In this document: positions 53,144-62,627 of the stretch, one piece after another
How the letters are laid out: every line of letters begins with the position of its first letter
Numbering within the stretch: the stretch's first letter is position 1
Origin: Pseudolachnospira sp051055405
Lineage (GTDB): Bacteria > Bacillota > Clostridia > Lachnospirales > Lachnospiraceae
Direction: 5' to 3'
Assembly (NCBI RefSeq): GCF_051055405.1
Contig: NZ_CP167068.1
Coordinates: 3,142,458 to 3,206,457, forward strand
DNA: 64,000 bases
Program-made: the position numbers and the translations under genes
Notes under the pieces: model-generated
Databases searched by the model: none
Told to the model about the DNA's origin: nothing
The model's input: the letters and a program-made list of their open reading frames with translations, nothing else

Positions 53144-53626
53144 ATGAAAACAGTAATTATTTATGCGTCTACTCATCATGGAAATACCAAAAAGGTTGTT
53201 GACCAAATGGCAGCCTGTATCGATGCGGATATCGTAGACATTACAAAAAGCAACCCTCTTCATATTGCAGGATATGATCTGATTGGATTCGCATCCGGCA
53301 TATATTTTGGATCATTCCATGAAAAAATCACGAAGTTTGTGGAAAAAGAGGCCTTTTCCAAGCGACAAAAAGCTTTTCTGGTAGACACCTGCGGTATCGG
53401 ATACAAAAATTATAGTAATGGAATAAGGAAAAAACTGGAGCGAAAAGGGGTAACCGTCCTTGGTAATTTTCAATGCAGAGGTTATGATACCTATGGTATT
53501 TGGGGAAAATTAGGCGGTGTCGCGAAAGGACATCCCAACGAAACAGATTTCAATAAAGCTCAAAGTTTTATAAAGCAATTAGTTAAGAAAGCAGAGAACG
53601 AAGAAACAGAAACCATCCGCCATTGA
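53144..53626 (+). CDS. Flavodoxin
   Basis: FMN protein of 160 aa. The phosphate-binding loop YASTHHGNTKKVVD lies at residue 7, and DTCGIGYKNYSNGIRKKLER and the FQCRGYDTYG segment follow. It acts as a low-potential electron carrier or as a flavodoxin-like oxidoreductase (FldA/protoporphyrinogen-type). The ATG at 53144 follows AAGGA. It stands alone between the dehydrogenase operon and the par region; it could accept electrons from that complex, which is inference. Confidence 0.88.
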   Translation: MKTVIIYASTHHGNTKKVVDQMAACIDADIVDITKSNPLHIAGYDLIGFASGIYFGSFHEKITKFVEKEAFSKRQKAFLVDTCGIGYKNYSNGIRKKLERKGVTVLGNFQCRGYDTYGIWGKLGGVAKGHPNETDFNKAQSFIKQLVKKAENEETETIRH

Positions 53627-53688
53627 ATATTGGTATTCTTCATTGGCCGTATGTTCTTTTGTCAATAGGAAATCTCCAAAGATCCAGA

Positions 53689-53757
53689 TATTCAAACATG
53701 CCGGACTATTTTGTACTTGCTACGAAACGCTACAAAATATCCCGGCACGTTTGAATA
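53689..53757. repeat. Long imperfect hairpin between convergent genes
   Basis: ATTCAAACATGCCGG and TATTTTGTA pair with TACAAAATA and CCGGCACGTTTGAAT across about 15 nt, with very few mismatches (about 24 bp). No T-run, so it may be a mini-transposon relic or a transcription barrier. Confidence 0.6.
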
Positions 53758-53814
53758 CTTAGATTTTTTAACACCTGAACGAAAGAAAAATCACTTTTTA
53801 TGGTAATGCCTGTT

Positions 53815-54333
53815 TTAATGGAAAAACCGGTCTTTCTTTCCCATCGCGATATCCAAAGCCTGCTTTTCCTCTTTTCCCAAAGCCGCTTCCGGCTCTCCCT
53901 CCTTAATCTCTTTTACATAAATATAACAAGAATTCCTGCTGTGCATTGCATTCAACAAAAATCCGGAGTTGGTCGTATCCAGCACCGCTAAAGCAAAGCT
54001 GGACTGCCCTCCCATTCCTTCAAAAGCATTATATTTGACAATGCCCGTCTTCTGGTAGGCGCTGGAAATTCCCTTGCTGATTACTTTCATGATATCCTTA
54101 TTGGCCAAATCCTGATCCATCAACTGCTGCGTATTTTCATAAATTTCAGCAATCATATCCTCCAAAGTTTCCGCGTCTTTTCCTCTCATAAAAACATCAT
54201 AACGCCGGTATAACTTTTCCATTTTTACCAAGGTAATGATCGTCAGACCTCCCAAAAAAACAAGCAACCCAGCCATAATGGCAAATAAAATGATAGGGTC
54301 AAATCCCAGCTGATTTAAAATACTATCTGACAT
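53815..54333 (-). CDS. DUF4446 family membrane protein
   Basis: Protein of 172 aa with one N-terminal membrane segment (about 13-35), a coiled-coil part, and a cytoplasmic domain containing KYNAFEGMGGQSSFALAVLD, the DUF4446 core. The gene is conserved next to parB in many Clostridia. Function unknown. AAAGGAGG precedes the ATG. Confidence 0.88.
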   Translation of the reverse strand: MSDSILNQLGFDPIILFAIMAGLLVFLGGLTIITLVKMEKLYRRYDVFMRGKDAETLEDMIAEIYENTQQLMDQDLANKDIMKVISKGISSAYQKTGIVKYNAFEGMGGQSSFALAVLDTTNSGFLLNAMHSRNSCYIYVKEIKEGEPEAALGKEEKQALDIAMGKKDRFFH

Positions 54334-54349
54334 CTGTCAGTTCCTCCTT

Positions 54350-55276
54350 TTACAGCTTTCGAAATAAATCTACGAGACGTTCCAGTTCTTCCACAGAGTA
54401 GTAATCCATCTGAATTTTACCTTTTCCCTCTTCTTTTCTCTGAATCACAACTTTTGTACCTGTAACCGCACGCAGCTCATCCTCCAGCTTATCGTAGATA
54501 AACTGATCTCGTTCTCTCCAACTGTCATCCTGGGGCTTGACCGGTGGCTTTGCCATCTCTTTCACTAGCTTTTCCGTTTCTCTTACCGTTAAGCCACGCT
54601 CAACCACCTGCCTAGCGGCCTCCAATTGCCGGTCGCTTTCCTCCAAAGAAAGCAACGCCCTAGCATGTCCCTCGGAAAGTTTCCCTTCCGCCAGCATCTC
54701 CAAAATTTCCTTTGGCAACTTTAAAAGACGCAGTCGATTGGCAATAGCGGCCCGGCTCTTCCCTACTTTTTCCGCCAATTCCTCTTGTTTTAGATGAAAT
54801 TCCTGGATCAAAGTCATATATGCCTGGGCTTCTTCCACCGTATTTAAATCTTCCCTTTGTATATTTTCAATCAAAGCGATCTCCATGGCTTCTTCCGGAG
54901 AAAATTCCTTTATCATTACAGGAACTTCCTTCAATCCTGCCAATTTAGAAGCACGCCAACGCCTTTCTCCGGCAATAATCTCGTAATGACTACCCTTCTT
55001 TTGCACCAACAAAGGTTGAAGTACTCCATGGTGGCGGATCGATTCCGCCAACTCTTCCAACGCTTCTACATCAAAAGTTCTTCTTGGTTGATCTCGATTG
55101 GGTTCTATTTGAGAAATTTTTAACATTCTTTCTGAGGAATCAATGGTTTTTTCCACAGAGTTTTCCACATTTTCCTTTGTTTTTGTGGAAAACTTCGTGG
55201 ATTGTTCCGTTTTTTTCGTAGATGTATTAGGAATCAAGGAATCCAATCCCTTTCCTAGGCCACTTTTTCTCGTCAT
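54350..55276 (-). CDS. parB: Chromosome-partitioning protein ParB (Spo0J)
   Basis: CTP-dependent DNA clamp of 308 aa that loads at parS and recruits SMC. The N-terminal CTP-binding region has RRTFD, GERRWRA near residue 105 and ENIQREDLN; the helix-turn-helix (KQEELAEKVGKSRAAIANRL) follows, then a C-terminal dimerisation domain. Overlaps the parA stop by 4 nt. Confidence 0.97.
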   Translation of the reverse strand: MTRKSGLGKGLDSLIPNTSTKKTEQSTKFSTKTKENVENSVEKTIDSSERMLKISQIEPNRDQPRRTFDVEALEELAESIRHHGVLQPLLVQKKGSHYEIIAGERRWRASKLAGLKEVPVMIKEFSPEEAMEIALIENIQREDLNTVEEAQAYMTLIQEFHLKQEELAEKVGKSRAAIANRLRLLKLPKEILEMLAEGKLSEGHARALLSLEESDRQLEAARQVVERGLTVRETEKLVKEMAKPPVKPQDDSWRERDQFIYDKLEDELRAVTGTKVVIQRKEEGKGKIQMDYYSVEELERLVDLFRKL

Positions 55277-56049
55277 ACATTCTCCTCTCTTTGATACTGA
55301 ATTACTTCTTCCGCCAACAATCGATAGCTCTCTGCGCCTGCCGATTTTGGATCATACTGATTGATCGGCATTCCATGGCTGGGAGCCTCCGCCAAGCGGA
55401 CATTCCGAGGAATAATCGTCTTATAAATCTTCTGCTGCAAATGATTTTTTACATTTTCTACCACCTGCAAAGAAAGATTGGTTCTAGCATCGTACATGGT
55501 AAATACAACGCCTTCTATCTGCAATTCTGGATTCAAACGCTCTTTTACCAAGTTAATGGTGTAGATCAGTTGAGATAAGCCTTCCAAAGCATAATACTCA
55601 CATTGAATCGGAACCAATACGGAGGTTGCCGTAGTCATTGCATTTACCGTCAACATACTTAACGACGGCGGACAATCGATCAAAATATAATCATATTGAT
55701 CTTGTACTTTCGCAATCTGTTCCTTTAAAATATATTCTTTCCTCTCAATCCCAATCAATTCAATCTCTGCACCAGAAAGGTTGACATTAGAGGGAAGCAA
55801 GTCCAATCCATCCACTACTTGACGCAAAATGCATCCTTCTACCGGAGCATCGCCAATCAGCATCTCATAAATGGTATTTTCCGGCTCATTTTTATCAATT
55901 CCAAAGCCACTGGTGGTATTTCCCTGGGGATCCAAATCGATCAATAATACTTTTTTTCCCCGTTCCGCCAAAGAAGCGGACAAATTGATTGCCGTGGTAG
56001 TCTTTCCTACCCCGCCTTTTTGATTTGCCACCGCAATGATTCGTTCCAT
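55273..56049 (-). CDS. parA: Chromosome-partitioning ATPase ParA (Soj)
   Basis: Deviant Walker-type ATPase of 258 aa. KGGVGKTTTAINL near residue 10, DLDPQGNTTSGFG and LIDCPPSLS. It drives origin segregation with ParB and, in Bacillus, modulates DnaA. AGGATACC-type site before the ATG; transcribed with parB. Confidence 0.97.
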   Translation of the reverse strand: MERIIAVANQKGGVGKTTTAINLSASLAERGKKVLLIDLDPQGNTTSGFGIDKNEPENTIYEMLIGDAPVEGCILRQVVDGLDLLPSNVNLSGAEIELIGIERKEYILKEQIAKVQDQYDYILIDCPPSLSMLTVNAMTTATSVLVPIQCEYYALEGLSQLIYTINLVKERLNPELQIEGVVFTMYDARTNLSLQVVENVKNHLQQKIYKTIIPRNVRLAEAPSHGMPINQYDPKSAGAESYRLLAEEVIQYQREENV

Positions 56050-56102
56050 TGGTATCCTCCCGTCGATTTACCGTTTTCCCCATCTAAGGAGTAAAATTGG
56101 AA

Positions 56103-56118
56103 TGTTTCACGTGAAACA
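56103..56118. promoter_or_regulatory. parS site 1
   Basis: Perfect TGTTTCACGTGAAACA upstream of parA. Confidence 0.97.
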
Positions 56119-56289
56119 TTCCAATTGATTTTCTTTTGCTAGCTCAAGCCAATATTTAAGAAAGAATTCCGCTTGGCGAAAGGACTTGCGCTGAAATGCA
56201 ATCCCTCGCAAAGCGCCGATCCATTCCACAGGAAATTCTATAAAAATTTCCGCTGGAATCCATCCATGGCTCTCAGATGGACCACGCAT
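56107..56289 (-). CDS. Possible small protein, 60 aa, upstream of parA
   Basis: Open frame MRGPSESHGWIPAEIFIEFP ... LECFT, with plausible codon use, ending within parS site 1. It has no clear ribosome-binding site. A real gene or a chance frame. Confidence 0.3.
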   Translation of the reverse strand: MRGPSESHGWIPAEIFIEFPVEWIGALRGIAFQRKSFRQAEFFLKYWLELAKENQLECFT

Positions 56290-56399
56290 GCTTTTGCGTA
56301 AGCCTAGTATAGCACACTTTTTTCTCCATTACCATAGGACTTCCAAAATCTTTCCCTTTTCCTTCTTTCTTTTTTCGAGAAAAAAAGACAAACCTTTTT

Positions 56400-56415
56400 T
56401 GTTTCACGTGAAACA
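56400..56415. promoter_or_regulatory. parS site 2
   Basis: Perfect TGTTTCACGTGAAACA between rsmG and parA. Confidence 0.97.
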
Positions 56416-56526
56416 ATCCCTGGTATTGCTAAGGATTGCACTACGACAGGGTGCAAATTCTTTTAGGTGAAAAGGAAGATAGCAGCGGGCCCCACCGTAG
56501 GCAAAAATTTCACAGAGCAAAATGTT

Positions 56527-57252
56527 TTATGCCAAAGGCTGTTTTGATGGTAATCCGGCCTTTCTGGGATACTTTTTCGGGGTATATTCCACCTTTTTCA
56601 TAAAAATCAAGGAACGATCAATCTCTGTTCCCGGTAAAACAAAGGATTCTTTCCGCTGAATCGCTCCACCAAGCACTTTTATCGCCTTTTTTGCGTTCTG
56701 GAGCTCTTCCTCTACTTTTCCAGATTTATAAGCCACAAAAAAGCCACCTTTTCGAATAAAAGGAAGACAATATTCCGTCAAGGTTGACAAATTGGCGACC
56801 GCCCTGGAAACACAAAGATCATACTGTTCCCGATATCGAAGATCCTTGGCCAAATCTTCGGCGCGGCCATGTACCGCTTCAATCTGCTCCAGATGAAGGG
56901 AATGAATCACTTCCTGCAGAAAATTTACTCTTTTATTCAGAGAATCCAACAAGGTCACTTTTAGATGAGGAAAGAGAATTTTTAGTGGAATTCCAGGAAA
57001 ACCAGCCCCGCTTCCCACATCAATCAACCGTCCATTTGTTTCACGTGAAACATGTTCGGCAAATCCAATGGCCACACTATCCAAAAAGTGCTTTTCTACA
57101 ATTTCTTCAAACTCGGTAATTCCGGTCAGATTCATCACCGAATTCCATTCTACCAGTAATTTGGCATACTGAGCATATTGTTCTGTCTGCCGATCCGTCA
57201 ATTCCAAGCCAGCCTGTTGAAACCGATGTTGAATGATTTCTTTTTGCTCCAT
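56527..57252 (-). CDS. rsmG: 16S rRNA (guanine-N7-)-methyltransferase RsmG
   Basis: SAM-dependent methyltransferase of 241 aa that makes m7G527 in 16S rRNA. VGSGAGFPGIPLKIL near residue 74 is the SAM motif; VSRAVANLSTLTEYCLPF follows. The ATG at 57252 follows AAGGGGGAG; it is 1 nt downstream of the mnmG stop. It contains parS site 3, encoded as HVSRETN. Confidence 0.96.
   Translation of the reverse strand: MEQKEIIQHRFQQAGLELTDRQTEQYAQYAKLLVEWNSVMNLTGITEFEEIVEKHFLDSVAIGFAEHVSRETNGRLIDVGSGAGFPGIPLKILFPHLKVTLLDSLNKRVNFLQEVIHSLHLEQIEAVHGRAEDLAKDLRYREQYDLCVSRAVANLSTLTEYCLPFIRKGGFFVAYKSGKVEEELQNAKKAIKVLGGAIQRKESFVLPGTEIDRSLIFMKKVEYTPKKYPRKAGLPSKQPLA
57037..57052. promoter_or_regulatory. parS site 3, inside rsmG
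   Basis: Perfect TGTTTCACGTGAAACA within the rsmG coding sequence, a location shared with other Firmicutes. Confidence 0.97.
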
Positions 57253-57253
57253 C

Positions 57254-59137
57254 TCACTCCCCCTTTCGATTTCTTTGTTCCAAATACACCAGTAAAACCG
57301 ACAAATCTGCTGGAGAAACTCCGGATATCCGGGACGCCTGGCCAATAGAGATCGGACGATAAGCAGTCAACTTCTGTATGGCCTCTTTTCTTAAGCTTCC
57401 CACTTTACTGTAATCCAAATCCACCGGAATCCGCTTTTTTTCCATCTTTTTAAATTGCTCTACCTGCTGCATCTGCCGGGCAATATAGCCTTCATACTTT
57501 AAATTAATATTCACCTGTTCCCATACTTCTTCCGGAAGCATAGGCCGGGATTCATCCAATTCCCCAATTGCCTCATAGTCCAGTTCCGGACGCTTTAAAA
57601 GTTCCGCTAAAGAAATCCCTGATTTAATTCGCGTGGACCCATGGCGATCCAAAAATTCCTGAACCGCTTCGCTTCCCCCAATATTGGTATTCTGCAGCCG
57701 ATTCATTTCTTTTTGAATGGCTTTTTCTTTCTCCAGCAGCCGCTGATAGCGCTCCTCATCGATCAATCCCACCTGATACCCAATCTTTGTCAAACGCAAA
57801 TCTGCGTTGTCCTGACGAAGCAGCAGCCGGTATTCCGCGCGGGACGTCATCATCCGATATGGCTCATGATTTTCTTTTGTCACCAAATCATCGATTAAAA
57901 CCCCAATATAGGCTTGAGAACGATCCAATATCACCGGCTCTTTCCCCTGGAGTTTCCTGGCAGCGTTGATTCCAGCGATGATTCCCTGGGCAGCGGCCTC
58001 CTCATAGCCGGAACTCCCATTGGACTGACCCGCGCTAAACAGGCCAGAAATATGTTTCATTTCCAATGACAATTGTAATTGTTGTGGATTAATGCAATCA
58101 TACTCAATGGCATAAGCATTCCTTACAATCTCCGCATGTTCCAATCCCGGTACCGTATGGATCATCTCATACTGAACATCCTCCGGCAAAGAGCTGGACA
58201 TTCCTCCAATATACATTTCATTGGTATATTCCCCCTCTGGTTCAATAAAAAGCTGGTGTCTGTCCTTATCGGAAAATTTCACCACTTTATCCTCAATGGA
58301 AGGACAATACCTCGGCCCTGTTCCTTCGATCACTCCGGAAAAAAGCGGTGACCGGTCCAAGTTTTTTCGTATGATCTCATGGGTCCTTTCGTTGGTATAG
58401 GTTAACCAACAGGAAATCTGCTCTTTTTGAATAGCTTCCCGATCCGTCGTAAAAGAAAAAGGAACGATTCTCGAATCTCCTTTTTGTTCTTCCATTTTTG
58501 AATAATCAACGGTATTTCCGTCTATTCGAGCAGGCGTTCCGGTCTTAAAGCGAACCAGTTCAATTCCCAGTTCACGCAGAGAATCGGAAAGATGATTGGC
58601 CGCCTGCAAACCATTGGGACCGGTCGACTGAATCACATCCCCATATAGACACCGGGATTTTAGATAGGTTCCCGTACATAAAATCACAGCGCGGCAAAGA
58701 TATCTAGCTTTCGAAAAAGTTTCTACACCGGTAACTACCCCGTCTTCCACCAAAATTTTGGCAATTTCCGCCTGTTTAATGCGCAGATTCGGCGTATTTT
58801 CCAGTGTTTTCCGCATTCTTCGCGTATAAGCCTGCTTATCCGCCTGTGCGCGCAGAGAATGGACCGCCGGCCCCTTGGAACGATTTAACATTTTTGACTG
58901 AAGAAAAGACTGGTCAATATTTTTTCCCATTTCTCCTCCCAGGGCATCTACTTCTTTGACCAGATGTCCCTTGGAGCTTCCTCCTATATTTGGATTGCAG
59001 GGCATAAGAGCAATACTATCCACACTGACCGTAAAAATCACCGTCTTCATCCCCAAACGGGCGGCAGCCAGGGCGGCTTCACAGCCAGCATGGCCGGCTC
59101 CAATTACCACTACATCACAAGATTCTCTGATTCCCAT
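57254..59137 (-). CDS. mnmG: tRNA uridine-5-carboxymethylaminomethyl modification enzyme MnmG (GidA)
   Basis: FAD enzyme of 627 aa, usual length. FAD motif VVIGAGHAGCEAALAAARLG near residue 10, and the two signatures GPRYCPSIEDKV and AGQSNGSSGYEEAAAQG. With MnmE it builds cmnm5U34 in tRNAs. Located between mnmE and rsmG in the common order. Confidence 0.97.
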   Translation of the reverse strand: MGIRESCDVVVIGAGHAGCEAALAAARLGMKTVIFTVSVDSIALMPCNPNIGGSSKGHLVKEVDALGGEMGKNIDQSFLQSKMLNRSKGPAVHSLRAQADKQAYTRRMRKTLENTPNLRIKQAEIAKILVEDGVVTGVETFSKARYLCRAVILCTGTYLKSRCLYGDVIQSTGPNGLQAANHLSDSLRELGIELVRFKTGTPARIDGNTVDYSKMEEQKGDSRIVPFSFTTDREAIQKEQISCWLTYTNERTHEIIRKNLDRSPLFSGVIEGTGPRYCPSIEDKVVKFSDKDRHQLFIEPEGEYTNEMYIGGMSSSLPEDVQYEMIHTVPGLEHAEIVRNAYAIEYDCINPQQLQLSLEMKHISGLFSAGQSNGSSGYEEAAAQGIIAGINAARKLQGKEPVILDRSQAYIGVLIDDLVTKENHEPYRMMTSRAEYRLLLRQDNADLRLTKIGYQVGLIDEERYQRLLEKEKAIQKEMNRLQNTNIGGSEAVQEFLDRHGSTRIKSGISLAELLKRPELDYEAIGELDESRPMLPEEVWEQVNINLKYEGYIARQMQQVEQFKKMEKKRIPVDLDYSKVGSLRKEAIQKLTAYRPISIGQASRISGVSPADLSVLLVYLEQRNRKGE

Positions 59138-59152
59138 CTATCTGTTCCTTCC

Positions 59153-60523
59153 TCATTTTCCCATGCAGAACTTGGAGAAAATTTCGTTTACCAAATCGTC
59201 CTCTACTTCTTCTCCCAAAATCAGGCCAAGTTCCCGGTACGCATCCATCAAATCAATGGAAAAAAAGTCTTCCGGCATTCCCTGGCAGATACTATCCTCC
59301 ACCAGCTTTAAGCTGTCGAAAGCGTGCATCAACGCTTCTTTATGCCTTACATTGGTAACTGTTACCTGCTGGTTTTTCCCAATGGAACCAGCGTCAAACA
59401 ATTCTACAATGCTGCGTTCCAGTTTCTCTTTTCCTATTCCCTCTTTGGCGGAAAAAGGAATCGCCGGATAGCCGGCCATGCTCTCCATCTCCTCCACGGC
59501 AAGAACAGAACCCAAATCAGACTTATTAAGCAAAATAATCGCTTTTCTCCCTTTTAATAAGGAAAGGATTTCTCTGTCGTTTTGATCAAGAGGCTTGGAA
59601 GAATCCACTACATAGAGAAGCAAATCTGCTTTTTCGGCCTGTTCCCTTGCCCTCTCCACTCCAATCTTTTCTACCTGATCTTCTGTATTTCGAATTCCGG
59701 CCGTATCGATCAGACGCAGACTGATTCCTCCTATCCGTATATTTTCCTCTAAAGTATCCCTGGTAGTTCCCTCAATTTCCGTGACAATCGCCCGTTCTTC
59801 CCCTGTCAAAAGATTTAAAAGAGAAGATTTTCCCGCATTTGGCCTGCCAAGGATAACAGTCCGGATACCATCGGATAAGATTTTTCCTTTTTCTGCCCCC
59901 TCGATCAAATCCTGAATCTCTTTTTTTAAGGGTTCCAGCATTTCCTTTAACTTCTCCCGGTAACCTTCCGTTGAAATATGCTCCGGATCATCCAAAGCTG
60001 CCTCAATAAAAGCAAGCTGATATAAAATCTGCTCTCTCAGTTTACGGATTTTCTGGCTGACCGCTCCATTTAATTGTTCCAGGGAAGCCTTCCTTGCGAA
60101 CTCATTTTGAGCTTCGATCAGTTCCATCACCGCTTCCGCCTGGGATAAATCCAATCTTCCGTTCAAAAACGCCCTTTTGGAAAATTCCCCCGGCTCCGCC
60201 AATCGGGCTCCATGGCCAATTACTGTCTCCAAAATTTTTTTCATAACCAAAGGACCCCCATGGCATTGTATCTCCACGGTATCCTCTCCAGTAAAGCTGT
60301 GAGGCCCTCTCATGACGACAGCTAAAATTTCATCCACCGGCTCGTCTTTCTCATAGACGAAACCATAGTGAACCGTATGGCTTTTGGCCTCGCTCAGCGT
60401 TTTCCCTTTTAGCCGAACTACTGCGTCCCCTACCAAAAAAGCCTGATCTCCGCTGATTCGGATAATGCCGATCCCGCCGTAAGTAAGACCGCTTGCAATC
60501 GCCGCAATCGTATCTGCCGCCAT
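59153..60523 (-). CDS. mnmE: tRNA modification GTPase MnmE (TrmE)
   Basis: GTPase of 456 aa. N-terminal THF-binding domain (1-120), helical domain, G domain with GRPNAGKSSLLN (near 228), DTAGIR and NKSD, and the C-terminal CxGK (FCMGK) needed for activity. Partner of MnmG; 15 bp separate the two genes. Confidence 0.97.
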   Translation of the reverse strand: MAADTIAAIASGLTYGGIGIIRISGDQAFLVGDAVVRLKGKTLSEAKSHTVHYGFVYEKDEPVDEILAVVMRGPHSFTGEDTVEIQCHGGPLVMKKILETVIGHGARLAEPGEFSKRAFLNGRLDLSQAEAVMELIEAQNEFARKASLEQLNGAVSQKIRKLREQILYQLAFIEAALDDPEHISTEGYREKLKEMLEPLKKEIQDLIEGAEKGKILSDGIRTVILGRPNAGKSSLLNLLTGEERAIVTEIEGTTRDTLEENIRIGGISLRLIDTAGIRNTEDQVEKIGVERAREQAEKADLLLYVVDSSKPLDQNDREILSLLKGRKAIILLNKSDLGSVLAVEEMESMAGYPAIPFSAKEGIGKEKLERSIVELFDAGSIGKNQQVTVTNVRHKEALMHAFDSLKLVEDSICQGMPEDFFSIDLMDAYRELGLILGEEVEDDLVNEIFSKFCMGK

Positions 60524-60548
60524 GACAAAACCCCCTTTACTAAAAAGA

Positions 60549-60617
60549 TGTCATTCTGAAGGCGCTGCCGCCGTGGAAACCCCAAAGATTCCCACCCCTT
60601 CCGGGTTCAGAATGACA
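60549..60617. repeat. Inverted repeat TGTCATTCTGAA, intergenic element
   Basis: Perfect 12-bp arms TGTCATTCTGAA/TTCAGAATGACA 45 bp apart between mnmE and jag. Sequences starting this way recur as intergenic repeats in many bacterial genomes; that it is repeated in this genome is inferred. Confidence 0.5.
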
Positions 60618-60639
60618 CTCTCAATGACTCTTCGTCAAT

Positions 60640-61341
60640 TTATCTACTTTCTTCCGCGTCGCTGTTTTCATTTCCACGCCGGTAATATCCTTGACTTCTT
60701 TCCCCACGCTCCCGGCGATCTCTCTTTAAGGAAATTACTACATGTCGGAAAGGTTCTTCTCCCTCGCTGCGGGTAACCACATAGCGATCTCCCTGTAAAG
60801 CGGAATGAATGACCCGCCTCTCATAAGGGTTCATCGGCTCTAAGGCCACCGGCCTTTTTGTCCTCTTTACCTTATAAGAAATATTCTTTGCAAGAGTCTC
60901 TAAGGTTTCTTTTCTTCTTTCCCGATAGTTTTCAATATCTACCTTTACGCGGATATATTCCTCTGTATATTTGTTTACTACCAGGCTGGTCAGATACTGA
61001 ATGGAATCCAGAGTTTGTCCTCTTTTTCCGATCAGAATACCCATATCGTCGCCTTTTAGGTCAATATCCATCGTTTTCTCTTCATCATTATAGACAACGT
61101 CGATCTCCACTTCCATATTCATGGTACGGAATACGTCCGCTAGAAAATCATGGGCGGTACCTTCCAGGGAGAATTTCTTTTTTGCCTTGATCACAGCTGG
61201 ACGGCTGCCAATCCCCAAAATTCCGGAACTTCCCTTGTCCACGACTTCATATTCCAGCATATCGCTGGTAATACCAAGCTGAATTAAAGCCTGCGTAACA
61301 GCTTCATCTACATTTTTTGCAGATATGGTAATGTAATCCAT
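60640..61341 (-). CDS. jag: RNA-binding protein Jag/KhpB
   Basis: Protein of 233 aa with the Jag_N domain (1-50), a KH domain (about 75-150; GRRGQTLDS variant GKRGQTLDSIQYL) and an R3H domain (about 155-205; RRVIHSALQGD). KhpB binds RNA with KhpA and affects cell elongation. Located after yidC, as usual. Arg-rich C-terminus. Confidence 0.94.
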   Translation of the reverse strand: MDYITISAKNVDEAVTQALIQLGITSDMLEYEVVDKGSSGILGIGSRPAVIKAKKKFSLEGTAHDFLADVFRTMNMEVEIDVVYNDEEKTMDIDLKGDDMGILIGKRGQTLDSIQYLTSLVVNKYTEEYIRVKVDIENYRERRKETLETLAKNISYKVKRTKRPVALEPMNPYERRVIHSALQGDRYVVTRSEGEEPFRHVVISLKRDRRERGERSQGYYRRGNENSDAEESR

Positions 61342-61352
61342 CGTTATTCCCC

Positions 61353-62378
61353 CTATTTTTTATGCTTTTCATTGTACTCGCGAACCATATTTGCCTTTGA
61401 CGCCAGACTCCCGCTTCCGCCGGACTTATTCTGATAATATTCGGTAGACTCCTTTACCTTAGCGTCTCTTTCTTCTTTATTGATATTTGCCTTTGACGCC
61501 ATGGTACTTGCCTGCTGAATCTTTCTTGCATTGATGGTCGCCTTCTCGTTTAATGGAGGCAAGCCCTTCTTTGCCCGCTTCTTATTTTTCTTTTCAATAT
61601 TTTGCTTGATGATATCCTCTACGCTGTATTTTGACATATGCTTATTGACAATCAGCTGCTGGATAACCATAACCAAGGACTGCATAATCCAGTACACTCC
61701 AAGGAACGCAGGAAGGGAAATACAAAATACCACAGACATAATCGGCATCGTGTAATTCATCATCTTCATACTGCCGCCCATCGGGCTGTCGCTCATATTC
61801 GGCTGATTCGCCATCATCAGCTTTGTAGAGATAAACTGAGTCACACCGGCTAAAATAGGAATCAAAATAGCAACGCTTAAACGAAATCCGGGCGCTTCCT
61901 GTAAGTTAATCCCCAAAAAGTTGTACAACCGCGCGGCATCATAAGAAGCCATAGCCGGTACATACTTGGTAATATTATAGATAACCGGATATAAGGCAAA
62001 CAAAATCGGGAACTGAATCATCGTCGGCAGACAACCAGCCGTCATGGACGCGCCGTATTTATCATAGATCATCTGCTGTTCCGCCTGCATTTTCATCATT
62101 GCCTGCTGATCTCTATTTTTGCCAGCATATTTTTTCTGCAGCGCCTGAATTTCCGGCATCATAATCGCATTCAATTTCGACAATTTTTGCTGTTTTACCG
62201 TAAGAGGATACATCATCATACGGGTAATAATCGTAAATACGATAATGCAAGCGCCAATATTTACAATACCAATCTGGCTTAATACCCAAAAAATCCCCCG
62301 CATGACATAACCAAGCAGCCAAGCCAGCTGTTTGATAATCGGCCAGTTTTCATAGGCCGTCGCCACTAAAAAAGTCAT
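61353..62378 (-). CDS. yidC: Membrane protein insertase YidC
   Basis: Insertase of 341 aa, the Gram-positive form without the large periplasmic domain. Five hydrophobic segments; conserved stretches TRMMMYPLTVKQQK and GCLPTMIQFPILFALY. A charged tail (about 255-341, with KANINKEERD) is longer than in Bacillus. It inserts membrane proteins with or without SecYEG. No lipobox seen at its N-terminus. Confidence 0.95.
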   Translation of the reverse strand: MTFLVATAYENWPIIKQLAWLLGYVMRGIFWVLSQIGIVNIGACIIVFTIITRMMMYPLTVKQQKLSKLNAIMMPEIQALQKKYAGKNRDQQAMMKMQAEQQMIYDKYGASMTAGCLPTMIQFPILFALYPVIYNITKYVPAMASYDAARLYNFLGINLQEAPGFRLSVAILIPILAGVTQFISTKLMMANQPNMSDSPMGGSMKMMNYTMPIMSVVFCISLPAFLGVYWIMQSLVMVIQQLIVNKHMSKYSVEDIIKQNIEKKNKKRAKKGLPPLNEKATINARKIQQASTMASKANINKEERDAKVKESTEYYQNKSGGSGSLASKANMVREYNEKHKK

Positions 62379-62411
62379 AAATTTCCTCCATACTTTCCAC
62401 TTGTGCTTTCT

Positions 62412-62627
62412 TTAGGGAACCGGATCAATACCGCCTTTTGAAAAAGGATTGCAGCGAAGAATTCGCCAACACGCCAAAGCGCCCCCTTTCAACACGCCAT
62501 ATTTTTCAATCGCTTCTATGGCATACTGGGAGCACGTAGGAATATATTTACAATGGCTGTAGCGTTTGAGAGGTGAGAGATTTCGCTGGTAAAAACGAAT
62601 ACAAGCAATAAAAATCTTTCTCATCAT
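62412..62627 (-). CDS. yidD: Membrane protein insertion efficiency factor YidD
   Basis: Small protein of 71 aa. RFYQRNLSPLKRYSHCKYIP, then TCSQYAIEAIEKYGVLKGG and WRILRCNPFSKGGIDPV, the full signature including the three Cys. It supports YidC. Overlaps rnpA by 4 nt. Confidence 0.97.
   Translation of the reverse strand: MMRKIFIACIRFYQRNLSPLKRYSHCKYIPTCSQYAIEAIEKYGVLKGGALACWRILRCNPFSKGGIDPVP

Noticed and set aside
60549..60617. Terminator of mnmE or jag
   Set aside because: The arms are 45 bp apart and no T-run follows; an intergenic repeat element is more likely.
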